From the NCBI GenBank assembly GCA_045538305.1, contig JAZSRC010000054.1, forward strand, positions 20,146-84,145: a DNA stretch of 64,000 nucleotides. The letters run 5' to 3'. The position numbers and the translations under genes were made by a program. The notes beneath the pieces were generated by a model. The model worked only from the letters and a program-made list of their open reading frames with translations. It had not been told where the DNA came from and ran no database searches. Source of the stretch: SFHK01 sp045538305 (lineage in GTDB: Bacteria > Bacillota > Clostridia > Christensenellales > Aristaeellaceae). How positions within the stretch are numbered: the first letter of the stretch is position 1; each line of letters begins with the position of its first letter. Shown piece by piece: positions 45,301-52,372 of this stretch.

Positions 45301-45358
45301 GAACTTCACCATCGGCCCGGGCGATTACACGCAAACCATCAATATACAAATCCTGTAA
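42326..45358 (+). CDS. GH2 beta-galactosidase-like glycoside hydrolase
   Basis: 1010 residues, GTG start with AAGGAG 10 nt upstream, no signal peptide. LacZ domain order: jelly roll (VPGNWELQGASSPVYTNWAYPF, ...DYWHLSGIFRPVSLLAKP), Ig-like domains, TIM barrel (RGVNRHEHSVDSGRYV; MNINAVRTCHYPDDPYFYDLCDQYGLMVV) and a C-terminal small-chain domain (WFGRGPGESYPDR). Acid/base Glu462 in WSLGNESG; nucleophile Glu527 in ILCEY. The residues after the nucleophile read LYQILNSGGG where LacZ enzymes usually have a His-containing AHAMGNS-type loop, so substrate preference may differ from lactose. Single gene between its own promoter and the methyltransferase. Confidence 0.9.
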   Translation: MNFHTKPEWQNIEVQSINRMSAHSPWGNTHTLSLDGVWRFLLCEDPSMLPAAFYHPDFNDAGWREINVPGNWELQGASSPVYTNWAYPFTDEPGAHRILPSYHEDTNYGSFQNPPRLPDKIPTGLYRRIFTLPEHFVGKKLILRFGGVESGFYVWVNGNPVGYSQDSKLAAEFDVTRYVYAGENSVVVQVMRFTDATWLEDQDYWHLSGIFRPVSLLAKPRMYIQDVFVQAEANGEMTMDVSVMRVSGFADTLVRLHIYDPDGKIIYKEKRAPIANVPPLHEKDAVMPGHARFTIKLDGVKPWSPESPTLYRAHLALLTPDSADAADRERVYFGFRTVKIENGILTLNGTRVIVRGVNRHEHSVDSGRYVTREQMKKEVLLMKDMNINAVRTCHYPDDPYFYDLCDQYGLMVVCETNLETHGVGAMLSNDPDWAEVYLQRARRMAQTHKNHPSIIIWSLGNESGVGPNHAAMAAWLRAYDKTRPVQYESGAPGKNVSDIRCPMYPTRRAIEELLSDSKDDRPVILCEYLYQILNSGGGMKYFRELTERHPSFQGGFIWDFQDKALWQTDENGRRYPGYGGDFFESVTEPFEPKFMCMNGIVTHDLTVKPAGLEAATVYAPVFLEMIEQGKYILKNRMHTLTTAGMILQWTCYASGEPTATGEMPLKVVAPMTDAKIEFGPVTIQGEDSYIDIDILTPDGHVYKQQFQLLSTLSAPRRMRYVPAMFDDSHGMITVSGASFRMQISKSTGCIVSMQKNDREYVLSALSECAVRGLSGVNAQPGWGDYEAWSAFMQENCSRRLISLNVSMLTDGRALIERTTRLESRQIPGASVNMKLRLWVSGDGNLIMNTRYQLAGVKSVERLGLTWTLPAGFEKVEWFGRGPGESYPDRVMSAPLGIYQTTVNEMHFPFTPPAENGGRDGVRRVMFENENGAKVIMYSATPFHFDAHHYTVSDIRDAMHDHELIRRPETVVHIDAAHAGIGGDMAWSTVQDPNFTIGPGDYTQTINIQIL

Positions 45359-45378
45359 TTAAGGAAGGAATCTGTCAA

Positions 45379-46548
45379 ATGACCAAAGCCATTTTGCGCG
45401 CAACGCGCGAAACCCGCGTGCGCAGTGGACACCCGTGGGTGTTTGCATCCGATATTGAAAAGGTCGTCGGCGAATTTATGCCCGGCGACGTGGTAAATGT
45501 AGAAAGCTCCAAGGGCACGTTCCTCGGAAAGGCTTTCTATAACCCGAATTCTCAGATTTCCCTGCGCATGATTACCTATAAGGACGAGGAAATCGACTAC
45601 GAATTCTTCAAAAAGCGCGTTCAGACCGCTTGGGATTACAGGCAGCAGTTTGCCGATCCCATGAGCTGCCGCCTCATCTATTCCGAAAGCGATTTCCTGC
45701 CCGGATTGATTGCGGACAAATTTTCAAACGTCATCGTCATTCAGTCGATGTCGCTGGGTATTGAGCGCTGGAAGAGCGAAATCGTGCGCGCGCTGATTGA
45801 GATTGTAAACCCCACCGGCATTTACGAGCGCAGCGACGTTCCGGTGCGAAGGCTTGAAGGCATGGAGCAGACCACCGGCCTTCTGTACGGCGAGGTGCCC
45901 GATCGCGTTGAAATGCGCGAAAACGGCATCACATTCATGGTTGACGTCAAAAACGGACAGAAAACCGGCTTTTTCCTGGATCAGAAGGAAAACCGCCGCG
46001 AGGTCATGCGCGTTTGCAGGAACGCACGCGTACTGGACTGCTTCTGCCACAACGGCTCCTTCGCGCTGCACGCAGCAAAGGCCGGCGCAAAGCACGTATT
46101 GGGCGTAGACATTTCCGAGGAAGCGGTGGAAGTTGCCCGGGAAAACGCGCGCATCAACGGCCTTGACAACGCAGAATTTGAAGTGCACAACTGCTTTGAC
46201 CACCTGCGCGAGCTGACCGACGCCAAAGAAAAATACGACGTGGTCATCCTCGATCCGCCGGCCTTTACCAAAACCCGCGCGGCGGTGGAACGCGCCATCC
46301 GCGGCTATAAGGAAATCAACCTGCGTGGGCTTAAGCTGGTCAGGGACGGCGGCTATCTGGTAAGCTGCTCCTGTTCGCAGCACGTATCCTCGCAGCAGTT
46401 TATCGACATGCTGAATACCGCCGCCAGAGACGCCAAAAAGCGCGTGCGCATGGTGGAATTCAGAACCGCCGGCCACGATCATCCGGAGCTGCCTGCCAGC
46501 CCCGAAACCCAATATCTGAAATGCGCAATTATGCAGATTTTTGACTGA
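45379..46548 (+). CDS. Class I SAM-dependent rRNA methyltransferase (RlmI/RlmK-like)
   Basis: 389 residues from ATG 45379 (AAGGAAGG about 10 nt upstream). N-terminal PUA domain (about 1-80: VRSGHPWVFASDIEKV...GDVVNVESSKGTFLGKAFYNPNSQISLRM), a central domain with GLIADKFSNVIVIQ and GQKTGFFLDQKENR, and a Rossmann methyltransferase (VLDCFCHNGSFALHAAKAGAKHVLGVDISEEAV, motif I) with catalytic DPPAFTKTR and the cysteine-rich LVSCSCSQHVS. The YccW/RlmI family methylates C5 of a 23S rRNA cytidine. Its stop overlaps the next start (TGATG), implying translational coupling to the helicase. Confidence 0.9.
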   Translation: MTKAILRATRETRVRSGHPWVFASDIEKVVGEFMPGDVVNVESSKGTFLGKAFYNPNSQISLRMITYKDEEIDYEFFKKRVQTAWDYRQQFADPMSCRLIYSESDFLPGLIADKFSNVIVIQSMSLGIERWKSEIVRALIEIVNPTGIYERSDVPVRRLEGMEQTTGLLYGEVPDRVEMRENGITFMVDVKNGQKTGFFLDQKENRREVMRVCRNARVLDCFCHNGSFALHAAKAGAKHVLGVDISEEAVEVARENARINGLDNAEFEVHNCFDHLRELTDAKEKYDVVILDPPAFTKTRAAVERAIRGYKEINLRGLKLVRDGGYLVSCSCSQHVSSQQFIDMLNTAARDAKKRVRMVEFRTAGHDHPELPASPETQYLKCAIMQIFD

Positions 46549-48893
46549 TGGAAAAGAAAACAGCAACGCTTCACGCCGTAAACGTGCGCACCCTTGCGGA
46601 AACCTACTATGAGGGCGGCGACCTGTTTTCCGACCTCAAGGCCATCGACCGCATGCAGGAGGGGCTGAAGGGTCATCTTCTGATCGAAACGAGCTATCCG
46701 CCCGAATACCGAAGCGAAGTACCCGTGCGGTACGAATGCCCGGTATCGGGCGTTTCGCTTCTGGTTCAGGGACGAATTGACGGGCTCATGCTTAGGGACA
46801 ATCAATGCACGGTGGAGGAAATCAAGACCACGCGCATGAACCCCTCTCTGATTTCGGATACCGACTATCCCGTACACTGGGCGCAGGCGGAAATATACGC
46901 GTTCATCATGGCGGAAAAAGAGGCGCTCAATCAGGTAACCGTTCGGCTGCTATATGTAAATCTGAACGGAGACCGGGCGGCCTTTACGCGCACGTACGCA
47001 AGGGAAAAGCTGAATCATCTGTTTTACGAATACGCGTCCGTTTACGCGTCGCGCCTTCGCGATCAGGACGAATGGAAAACAAACGCCTATCCGCACATGG
47101 CGGAATTTCCCTTTCCGTTTACCGAATACCGCGCCGGACAGAGGGAAATGGCTTTACACGCCTATACTGCCATTAAAAACCGTAAAAAGCTGCTTGTAGA
47201 AGCGCCGACCGGTATCGGAAAAACCGCCGCAGCGCTGTTTCCTGCGCTCCGATCGCTGGGCGAGGGAAAGGCGGAAACGATATTTTATCTGACTGCTCGG
47301 ACCACCGGCAGAAAAACGGCGGAAGATACGCTGAAGCGAATGCGCGAAGGCGGCCTGTGTGTTCGAAGCGTCACCATCGGCGCAAAGAAAAAGGTTTGTC
47401 CGATGCCGGATGGCAAGTGCGATCCGGCAAGCTGTCCCTATTCCAGCGGCTATTTCGACCGGCAGAAGCACGCCGTTCAGGAATCGTGGCGCATACAGGC
47501 GCTTGACTTGGAGGAAATCAGGCGTTTAAGCGAAAAATACATGCTTTGTCCGTTTGAACTGTCGCTCGCGCTGGCCGAAACGGCGGACGTGGTAATTGCC
47601 GACTATAATTATGTATTCGATCCTGTGGTAAGGCTCAGGCGCTTTTTCGACAGGCGCGGCAAATATATCCTTCTGATTGACGAGGCGCACAACCTTGTGC
47701 CTCGCGCAAGAGAAATGTATTCGGCTCAAATCGGCGAAAAGGAGCTGACGGCGCTGAGGCGCGAAGTCGGTCGGGAGACGGGCAGAAAAAGCGGGCTTTA
47801 TAAAAGCCTGACCGCGCTCATTCAGGCGCTGCCCAAGGTAGAAGAAAACGAAATCCGCACCGAGATCGACGCCGATTTCATAAAAAAGGTCAAAGATTTC
47901 TGGGAAAGCGCAAAGGAGGACCTGTCGGAGCCCTTCCGTTTTCATTCGGAGCTCGCCAAGCTGTTTTTTGACTGCGCTTCGTTTTTGCGCACCAGCGAAG
48001 ATTTTTCTTCCGAAACCCATCGCGTACTGATTACGCCCGAGGGAAAGCATTCGCGCGTCAAGCTATGGTGCTTTTACCCGACTGAAAAACTCAAAAAAAT
48101 CATGAAGCGAATGAGCGGATGCATACTGTTCTCCGCAACGCTTGCGCCAATACGGCATTACGCCGGACTGATCGGCCTTGATACCGATTCCGGCGACGGC
48201 TTATTATCGCTTCCATCGCCCTTTCCAAAGGAAAACCTGTTTTCCGCACGCATACTGATACCCACAAGGTATAAGCTGCGCGACGAAAGCGCCATGCGCG
48301 TGGCAAAGGCGATATATACCCTTGCTTCGTCGCGGACGGGCAACTACCTTGCGTGCTTTCCAAGCCATGCGTACATGAATATGGTATATGGTATTTTCGC
48401 CTCGCATTATCCGGATGTGCGCGTGCTTCTGCAATCGCGCGATATGAACGAGGCGGAACGGGCGGAATACCTTAAGCAGTTCGAGGATACGCAGAATCAG
48501 CGCTCCATGGTGGCGTTTATCGCGCTGGGCGGCGTATTTTCAGAGGGCGTCGACCTTCCGGGCGAACGCCTGATCGGAGCGGCAATTGTCGGCGTAGGCC
48601 TTCCACAGCTTTGCTTTGAAAGAAACTGTCTTGCCGAATTGTATGACGAGCTCGGTGAAAACGGCTATAACACCGCCTACGCCTATCCCGGCATCGGCAA
48701 ATGCCTGCAGGCGGCAGGCCGCGTGATCCGGACGGAAAACGACGTGGGCGCGGTATTGTTTATCGACGACAGATATCAGTTTCCGGAATACAGAAGGCTT
48801 CTTTCCGCCGCGTATCAACCGGCGCTTGTCGGTGAGAACGTATTGGAGGGAGCACTGAAAGCATTCTGGAAAAGCACGCTTCCAAACTCGTAA
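46548..48893 (+). CDS. PD-(D/E)XK nuclease domain fused to a DinG/XPD-type Fe-S helicase
   Basis: 781 residues. N-terminal about 200 residues: a RecB-like nuclease core with VQGRIDGL (Asp) and CTVEEIKTTR (E-x-K). From about 205 an XPD/DinG helicase: YRAGQREMA (Q motif-like), VEAPTGIGKTAAAL (Walker A), four candidate Fe-S cysteines (VCPMPDGKCDPASCPYS ... MLCPFEL), YVFDPVVRL, LLIDEAHNLV (DEAH), FSATLAPI, FIALGGVFSEGVDLPGERL and QAAGRVIRTENDVG (motif VI). A 5'-3' DNA helicase probably acting in repair or recombination. Starts within the stop of the methyltransferase gene. Confidence 0.88.
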   Translation: MEKKTATLHAVNVRTLAETYYEGGDLFSDLKAIDRMQEGLKGHLLIETSYPPEYRSEVPVRYECPVSGVSLLVQGRIDGLMLRDNQCTVEEIKTTRMNPSLISDTDYPVHWAQAEIYAFIMAEKEALNQVTVRLLYVNLNGDRAAFTRTYAREKLNHLFYEYASVYASRLRDQDEWKTNAYPHMAEFPFPFTEYRAGQREMALHAYTAIKNRKKLLVEAPTGIGKTAAALFPALRSLGEGKAETIFYLTARTTGRKTAEDTLKRMREGGLCVRSVTIGAKKKVCPMPDGKCDPASCPYSSGYFDRQKHAVQESWRIQALDLEEIRRLSEKYMLCPFELSLALAETADVVIADYNYVFDPVVRLRRFFDRRGKYILLIDEAHNLVPRAREMYSAQIGEKELTALRREVGRETGRKSGLYKSLTALIQALPKVEENEIRTEIDADFIKKVKDFWESAKEDLSEPFRFHSELAKLFFDCASFLRTSEDFSSETHRVLITPEGKHSRVKLWCFYPTEKLKKIMKRMSGCILFSATLAPIRHYAGLIGLDTDSGDGLLSLPSPFPKENLFSARILIPTRYKLRDESAMRVAKAIYTLASSRTGNYLACFPSHAYMNMVYGIFASHYPDVRVLLQSRDMNEAERAEYLKQFEDTQNQRSMVAFIALGGVFSEGVDLPGERLIGAAIVGVGLPQLCFERNCLAELYDELGENGYNTAYAYPGIGKCLQAAGRVIRTENDVGAVLFIDDRYQFPEYRRLLSAAYQPALVGENVLEGALKAFWKSTLPNS

Positions 48894-49024
48894 AGGGGGC
48901 CGATGCGTAAGCCCGTAAACCGATGAGGCGCTTTTAGAAACCGAAGAGACAAAATCCCGTATTTTTCCGTTTTTGTTTGATATGATAACATACAGAGATC
49001 AAATGAGACGGGGGAATCACGAAA

Positions 49025-49753
49025 ATGCAGGCAATTCAGACCATAGGGCTTGTCAAGGAATACAAAAACCTGACCGCCGTTAATAAGCTCCATCTGGAAA
49101 TCGAAAAGGGCGAATTGTTTTCCCTGCTGGGCGTAAACGGCGCAGGAAAAACCACAACCATTAAAATGCTGACGTGCATCACAAAACCAACGGACGGAGA
49201 CGCCCTCGTAGGCGGCTTCAGCATTACCAGAGAGCCAAAGCAGGTTAAGCGGCTGATCGGCGTATCTCCTCAGGAAACTGCCGTCGCACAGAACCTTTCC
49301 GTACAGGAAAATCTGGAGCTAATGAGCGGCATACACGGGTTTTCCAGGGAGAAAACGAAAGAAAGGCTTTCGACGCTTTCCCGACAATTCGCCCTTACCG
49401 AGGTTCTTCACCGAAAAGCGGGCAAGCTGTCCGGCGGCTGGCAGCGCCGGGTCAGCATCGCCATGGCGTTAATCGGCGAGCCTCAGATTCTGTTTCTGGA
49501 CGAACCCACTCTGGGGCTTGATGTAATTGCCAGGCACGAGCTGTGGGATGTAATCCGCTCTCTCAAGGGCAAGGCGACCATTATCATGACCACGCATTAT
49601 ATGGAAGAAGCTCAGGCGCTTTCCGACCGCATCGGCATCATGAAAGACGGAAACCTTCTTGCGGTGGGAACAGCCGATGCACTAAAAAAACAGGCGGAAA
49701 CCGACGATTTTGAAACGGCCTTCGTTTCCATTGTAAAGGAGGCCGCTGTATGA
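49025..49753 (+). CDS. ABC transporter ATP-binding protein
   Basis: 242 residues. Complete ABC domain: GVNGAGKTTTIKML (Walker A), a VSPQETAV Q-loop, LSGGWQRRVSIAMAL (signature, LSGGW rather than LSGGQ), PQILFLDEPTLGLDV (Walker B), TTHYMEEA (H-loop). This is the DrrA/NatA-like drug or lipid exporter type. The ribosome binding site GGGGG precedes the ATG. The stop overlaps the start of the permease gene by 4 nt. First gene of a four-gene module. Confidence 0.93.
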   Translation: MQAIQTIGLVKEYKNLTAVNKLHLEIEKGELFSLLGVNGAGKTTTIKMLTCITKPTDGDALVGGFSITREPKQVKRLIGVSPQETAVAQNLSVQENLELMSGIHGFSREKTKERLSTLSRQFALTEVLHRKAGKLSGGWQRRVSIAMALIGEPQILFLDEPTLGLDVIARHELWDVIRSLKGKATIIMTTHYMEEAQALSDRIGIMKDGNLLAVGTADALKKQAETDDFETAFVSIVKEAAV

Positions 49754-50481
49754 GAATGACGACGTTCGCCAAAAGGTGCGCCAAAGAAATCCTGCGTGAC
49801 CCGATCAATCTGTTTTTCGGCTTGGGCTTTCCTTTGATTCTGCTTGCGCTTCTCAGCGCCATACAGGCAAATATCCCGGCAAGTCTGTTTGAAATCGACG
49901 CGCTGACGCCGGGGATCACTGTATTCGGATTGTCGTTTATGACCCTTTTTTCAGCAACCCTGATTGCCAGGGATCGGGAAAGCGCCTTTTTGCAGAGGCT
50001 GTATACAACGCCGCTTACGGGCATGGACTTTATTGCCGGATACATGCTGCCGATATTGCCCATCGCCCTCGGGCAGACGCTGATTTGCTATCTGTTCGCC
50101 ATTCCCCTCGGCCTCACGGTTCACATCAATATCGCATATGCGGTGATCGGAATCATACCCATGGCGGTTTTCAATATTGCATTGGGGCTTTTATGCGGAA
50201 GTCTTTTGGGCGTTAAGCAGGTGGGCGGCATCTGCGGCGCGCTGAATACCAACCTCTCCGCGTGGCTTTCGGGGATATGGTTTGATCTGAAGCTGGTCGG
50301 CGGATTCTTTGAAAAAGCCGCCAATGCGCTTCCCTTCGTTCACGCAGTAGAAATGGAAAAAGCGCTGTTTGCCGGGGATTTTGCGCTTGCCTTATCCCAC
50401 ATGCTGCCGGTGCTTCTGTACAGCGCGCTGATCACAGCGGCCGCCGTGTACTGCTTCCTTGGACAAATGAAAAAACAATAA
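49750..50481 (+). CDS. ABC-2 type transporter permease
   Basis: 243 residues with six hydrophobic segments (about 17-37, 55-75, 95-120, 130-155, 165-180, 215-235). NLFFGLGFPLILLALL, ITVFGLSFMTLFSATLIARDRE...FLQRLYTTPLTGMDFIAGYMLP and a C-terminal ALPFVHAVEMEKALF are characteristic of ABC2_membrane proteins. Forms the exporter with the preceding ATPase; the substrate is not evident. The following LytTR regulator suggests it answers a signal such as an antimicrobial peptide (inference). Confidence 0.88.
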   Translation: MRMTTFAKRCAKEILRDPINLFFGLGFPLILLALLSAIQANIPASLFEIDALTPGITVFGLSFMTLFSATLIARDRESAFLQRLYTTPLTGMDFIAGYMLPILPIALGQTLICYLFAIPLGLTVHINIAYAVIGIIPMAVFNIALGLLCGSLLGVKQVGGICGALNTNLSAWLSGIWFDLKLVGGFFEKAANALPFVHAVEMEKALFAGDFALALSHMLPVLLYSALITAAAVYCFLGQMKKQ

Positions 50482-50493
50482 GGATATGAGGCA

Positions 50494-50937
50494 ATGAAAT
50501 ACAAGCTCGTTATCGACAAAAATGCAGAAGAAGAAATCATTGCCATCGTTCATGCGCCTTCCTCCTTGACGCAGCAGATCGAAAACCTCATCTGCAGCTA
50601 TTCCGGCGCGGACAGCATAATAGGGTATACGGATGATGAATTGCGGAAGCTTTCGTTTCAGGAAATCGAATTGATTACCATACTGGACAGAAAGGTAATA
50701 GCCATCGATCGGAACGGAAACCGTTACCGCATCAGGGACAGACTCCGCGATCTGGAAAACAGGCTGCCCTCCTATTTTATTCGCATCAACAAATCCGCGC
50801 TTGCCAACGAGCATCGCATTCTGCGCTTTGACGCGGCGTTCAGCGGCGGCGTAGACGCCGTATTTCGATGCGGCTATCGGGAATATGTCTCCAGACGCTG
50901 CTTTGCGGAAATCAGAAGGAGGTATGAGGGAATATGA
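50494..50937 (+). CDS. LytTR-domain DNA-binding regulator
   Basis: 147 residues, no receiver domain. An N-terminal short region is followed by a LytTR domain (about 45-147): ITILDRKVIAIDRNGNRYRIRDRLRDLENRLPSYFIRINKSALANEHRILRFDAAFSGGVDAVFRCGYREYVSRRCFAEIR, with the usual FIRINKSxLAN motif. Standalone LytTR proteins paired with DUF3021 and an ABC exporter are a recurring Firmicutes autoregulatory unit. AAGGA 9 nt before the ATG; the stop overlaps the next gene. Confidence 0.92.
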   Translation: MKYKLVIDKNAEEEIIAIVHAPSSLTQQIENLICSYSGADSIIGYTDDELRKLSFQEIELITILDRKVIAIDRNGNRYRIRDRLRDLENRLPSYFIRINKSALANEHRILRFDAAFSGGVDAVFRCGYREYVSRRCFAEIRRRYEGI

Positions 50938-51374
50938 AAAAGTTCATACTGGAATTTTTTCGCCGCGGCTTGATTTCCTGCGGAATCGGCCCAATTGTGC
51001 TGGCAATACTTTACATGGTTCTTAAGCGTCAGGCTGCCATTGAAACTCTGACCGTAAACCAGGTATGCATCGGCATTTTTTCTTTAACCGCGCTTGCCTT
51101 TATTGCGGGCGGCATGAACGCGATTTATCAGGCGGAACGGCTGCCCCTGATGCCTGCAATTCTGATTCACGGCGGCGTTCTGTATGCAAGCTATTTGGGC
51201 ACGTATCTCATGAACGGCTGGCTGGATTCGGGAATCACGCCCATTCTGGTTTTTTCCGGCATCTTTGTGGCGGGTTTTTTCGCAATCTGGGCAGCGATTT
51301 ATACCATAATCAAAAAAAGAACGAAAAGAGTAAACGAAATACTGAAGAAAAAACAGCAAAACGAAGTGCTTTGA
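50934..51374 (+). CDS. DUF3021-family membrane protein
   Basis: 146 residues, four transmembrane helices (about 10-28, 42-60, 74-92, 100-125) and a Lys/Arg-rich cytoplasmic tail (KKRTKRVNEILKKK). Starts with FRRGLISCGIGPIVLAILY, the RGxxxGxxx start typical of DUF3021, which is nearly always next to a LytTR gene and is thought to restrain it at the membrane. ATGA-type 4-nt overlap with the regulator. Followed by a strong terminator. Confidence 0.88.
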   Translation: MKKFILEFFRRGLISCGIGPIVLAILYMVLKRQAAIETLTVNQVCIGIFSLTALAFIAGGMNAIYQAERLPLMPAILIHGGVLYASYLGTYLMNGWLDSGITPILVFSGIFVAGFFAIWAAIYTIIKKRTKRVNEILKKKQQNEVL

Positions 51375-51382
51375 CAAACTGC

Positions 51383-51418
51383 GCGGCTGAGGCATAATCG
51401 CCTCAGCCGCCCTTTTTC
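51383..51418 (+). terminator. Terminator of the ABC/LytTR module
   Basis: Perfect 11-bp stem GCGGCTGAGGC/GCCTCAGCCGC, 6-nt loop, then CCTTTTT. Nine nt after the DUF3021 stop codon; also close to the convergent SH3 gene. Confidence 0.92.
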
Positions 51419-51437
51419 CATCCCGGATGTATTGAAT

Positions 51438-52127
51438 TTATTTGATATACGTGCTGTAGATATATCCGGTTGCGCCGTTTACGGTTACGTTTGTCCAGTT
51501 GCCCTTTACGGCGTTCATAACCACCTTTTCGCCCTTTGCGATTACGCCGTGGCTTGCAAAGGCGGTGCCGGCTCCGCTTCTAAGGTTCACATTTGCGCTT
51601 GTTTGGGCAGGAATGCCCTTTGCGGTATAGTTCTTGCTGATATAACCGATTTTTCCGTTTTCGGTCTTTACAAGATACCAGTTGCCGCTTTCACCCATAA
51701 TGGATAAATCCGCGCCGCTTTGGACCTTGAACGCGGTTTCAAAGCCCGTGCCGGGGCCCTTGCGGACGTTGACATAAGACGACGCGTACTTCGTCTTTAC
51801 GCGGCCGAGCTCGTAGGATGCGCTGCCCGAGGACGGATTTTCCCAGGAAGAATCGTCATTGGAAACGATATAGGACTGCTTTATGTAGCCGATCCTGCCG
51901 TTTGCATCCACCATGATTTTTGCCCACGGCTTCGTGTTTTCAATAACGGTAATCCGCTGTCCGTTTTTGACCCACGCAACAACCGCATACTGCGTACCGG
52001 GGCCCTTTCTTACATTCAGGCTTCCATCCTCCTGCGGGGTTTTGACAATCTCTGCATACGCCGGAGCCAATACGCAAAGAACCGTCATGAGAACCAGGAC
52101 CATACCTAAAAGTTTCTTTCCGTTCAT
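51438..52127 (-). CDS. Secreted protein with three bacterial SH3 domains
   Basis: 229 residues from ATG 52127 (GGAGGAG 5-6 nt upstream). Signal peptide residues 1-25 (LLGMVLVLMTVLCVLAPAYA), then three SH3_3 repeats: about 30-92 (SLNVRKGPGTQYAVVAWVKNG...GYIKQSYI), 110-170 (YVNVRKGPGTGFETAFKVQSG...GYISKNYT) and 175-229 (NVNLRSGAGTAFASHGVIAKG...GYIYSTYI). Such repeats bind peptidoglycan. No catalytic domain is present, so it is a wall-binding or adaptor protein. Divergent from uvrB; its promoter region overlaps the SOS box. Confidence 0.9.
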   Translation of the reverse strand: MNGKKLLGMVLVLMTVLCVLAPAYAEIVKTPQEDGSLNVRKGPGTQYAVVAWVKNGQRITVIENTKPWAKIMVDANGRIGYIKQSYIVSNDDSSWENPSSGSASYELGRVKTKYASSYVNVRKGPGTGFETAFKVQSGADLSIMGESGNWYLVKTENGKIGYISKNYTAKGIPAQTSANVNLRSGAGTAFASHGVIAKGEKVVMNAVKGNWTNVTVNGATGYIYSTYIK

Positions 52128-52223
52128 ACCTTCTCCTCCTTCCGGGATGTACTTCTTCGACCGAAAAACTGCGTTTCCGGTTCCTGATTTTGGCCTGGTA
52201 ATATATGGAACGCCATTTATAAT

Positions 52224-52237
52224 CGAACATATGTTTA
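52224..52237. promoter_or_regulatory. LexA/DinR-type SOS box
   Basis: CGAACATATGTTTA, matching 13 of 14 positions of the Gram-positive LexA consensus CGAACrnryGTTyG (the last base differs). It lies 136 nt upstream of uvrB and 97 nt upstream of the divergent SH3 gene, next to TATAAT-like sequences in both orientations. Confidence 0.75.
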
Positions 52238-52271
52238 ATTTTTTCACAGGCTGTTTTCATTAAAAATTCTA

Positions 52272-52280
52272 TGCTATAAT
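52272..52280 (+). promoter_or_regulatory. Extended -10 promoter of uvrBA
   Basis: TGCTATAAT with a weak -35 (TGTTTT, 17-nt spacing). It lies 35 nt downstream of the SOS box and 93 nt upstream of uvrB. Confidence 0.55.
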
Positions 52281-52372
52281 AGGATTACACGCATTGAAAA
52301 CGCGGGCATGCCGCGCGTCTGTCCGCTGTTATGGAAGAAATTCCCAGGAATTGATCAAAAGGAGGGTTGCGC

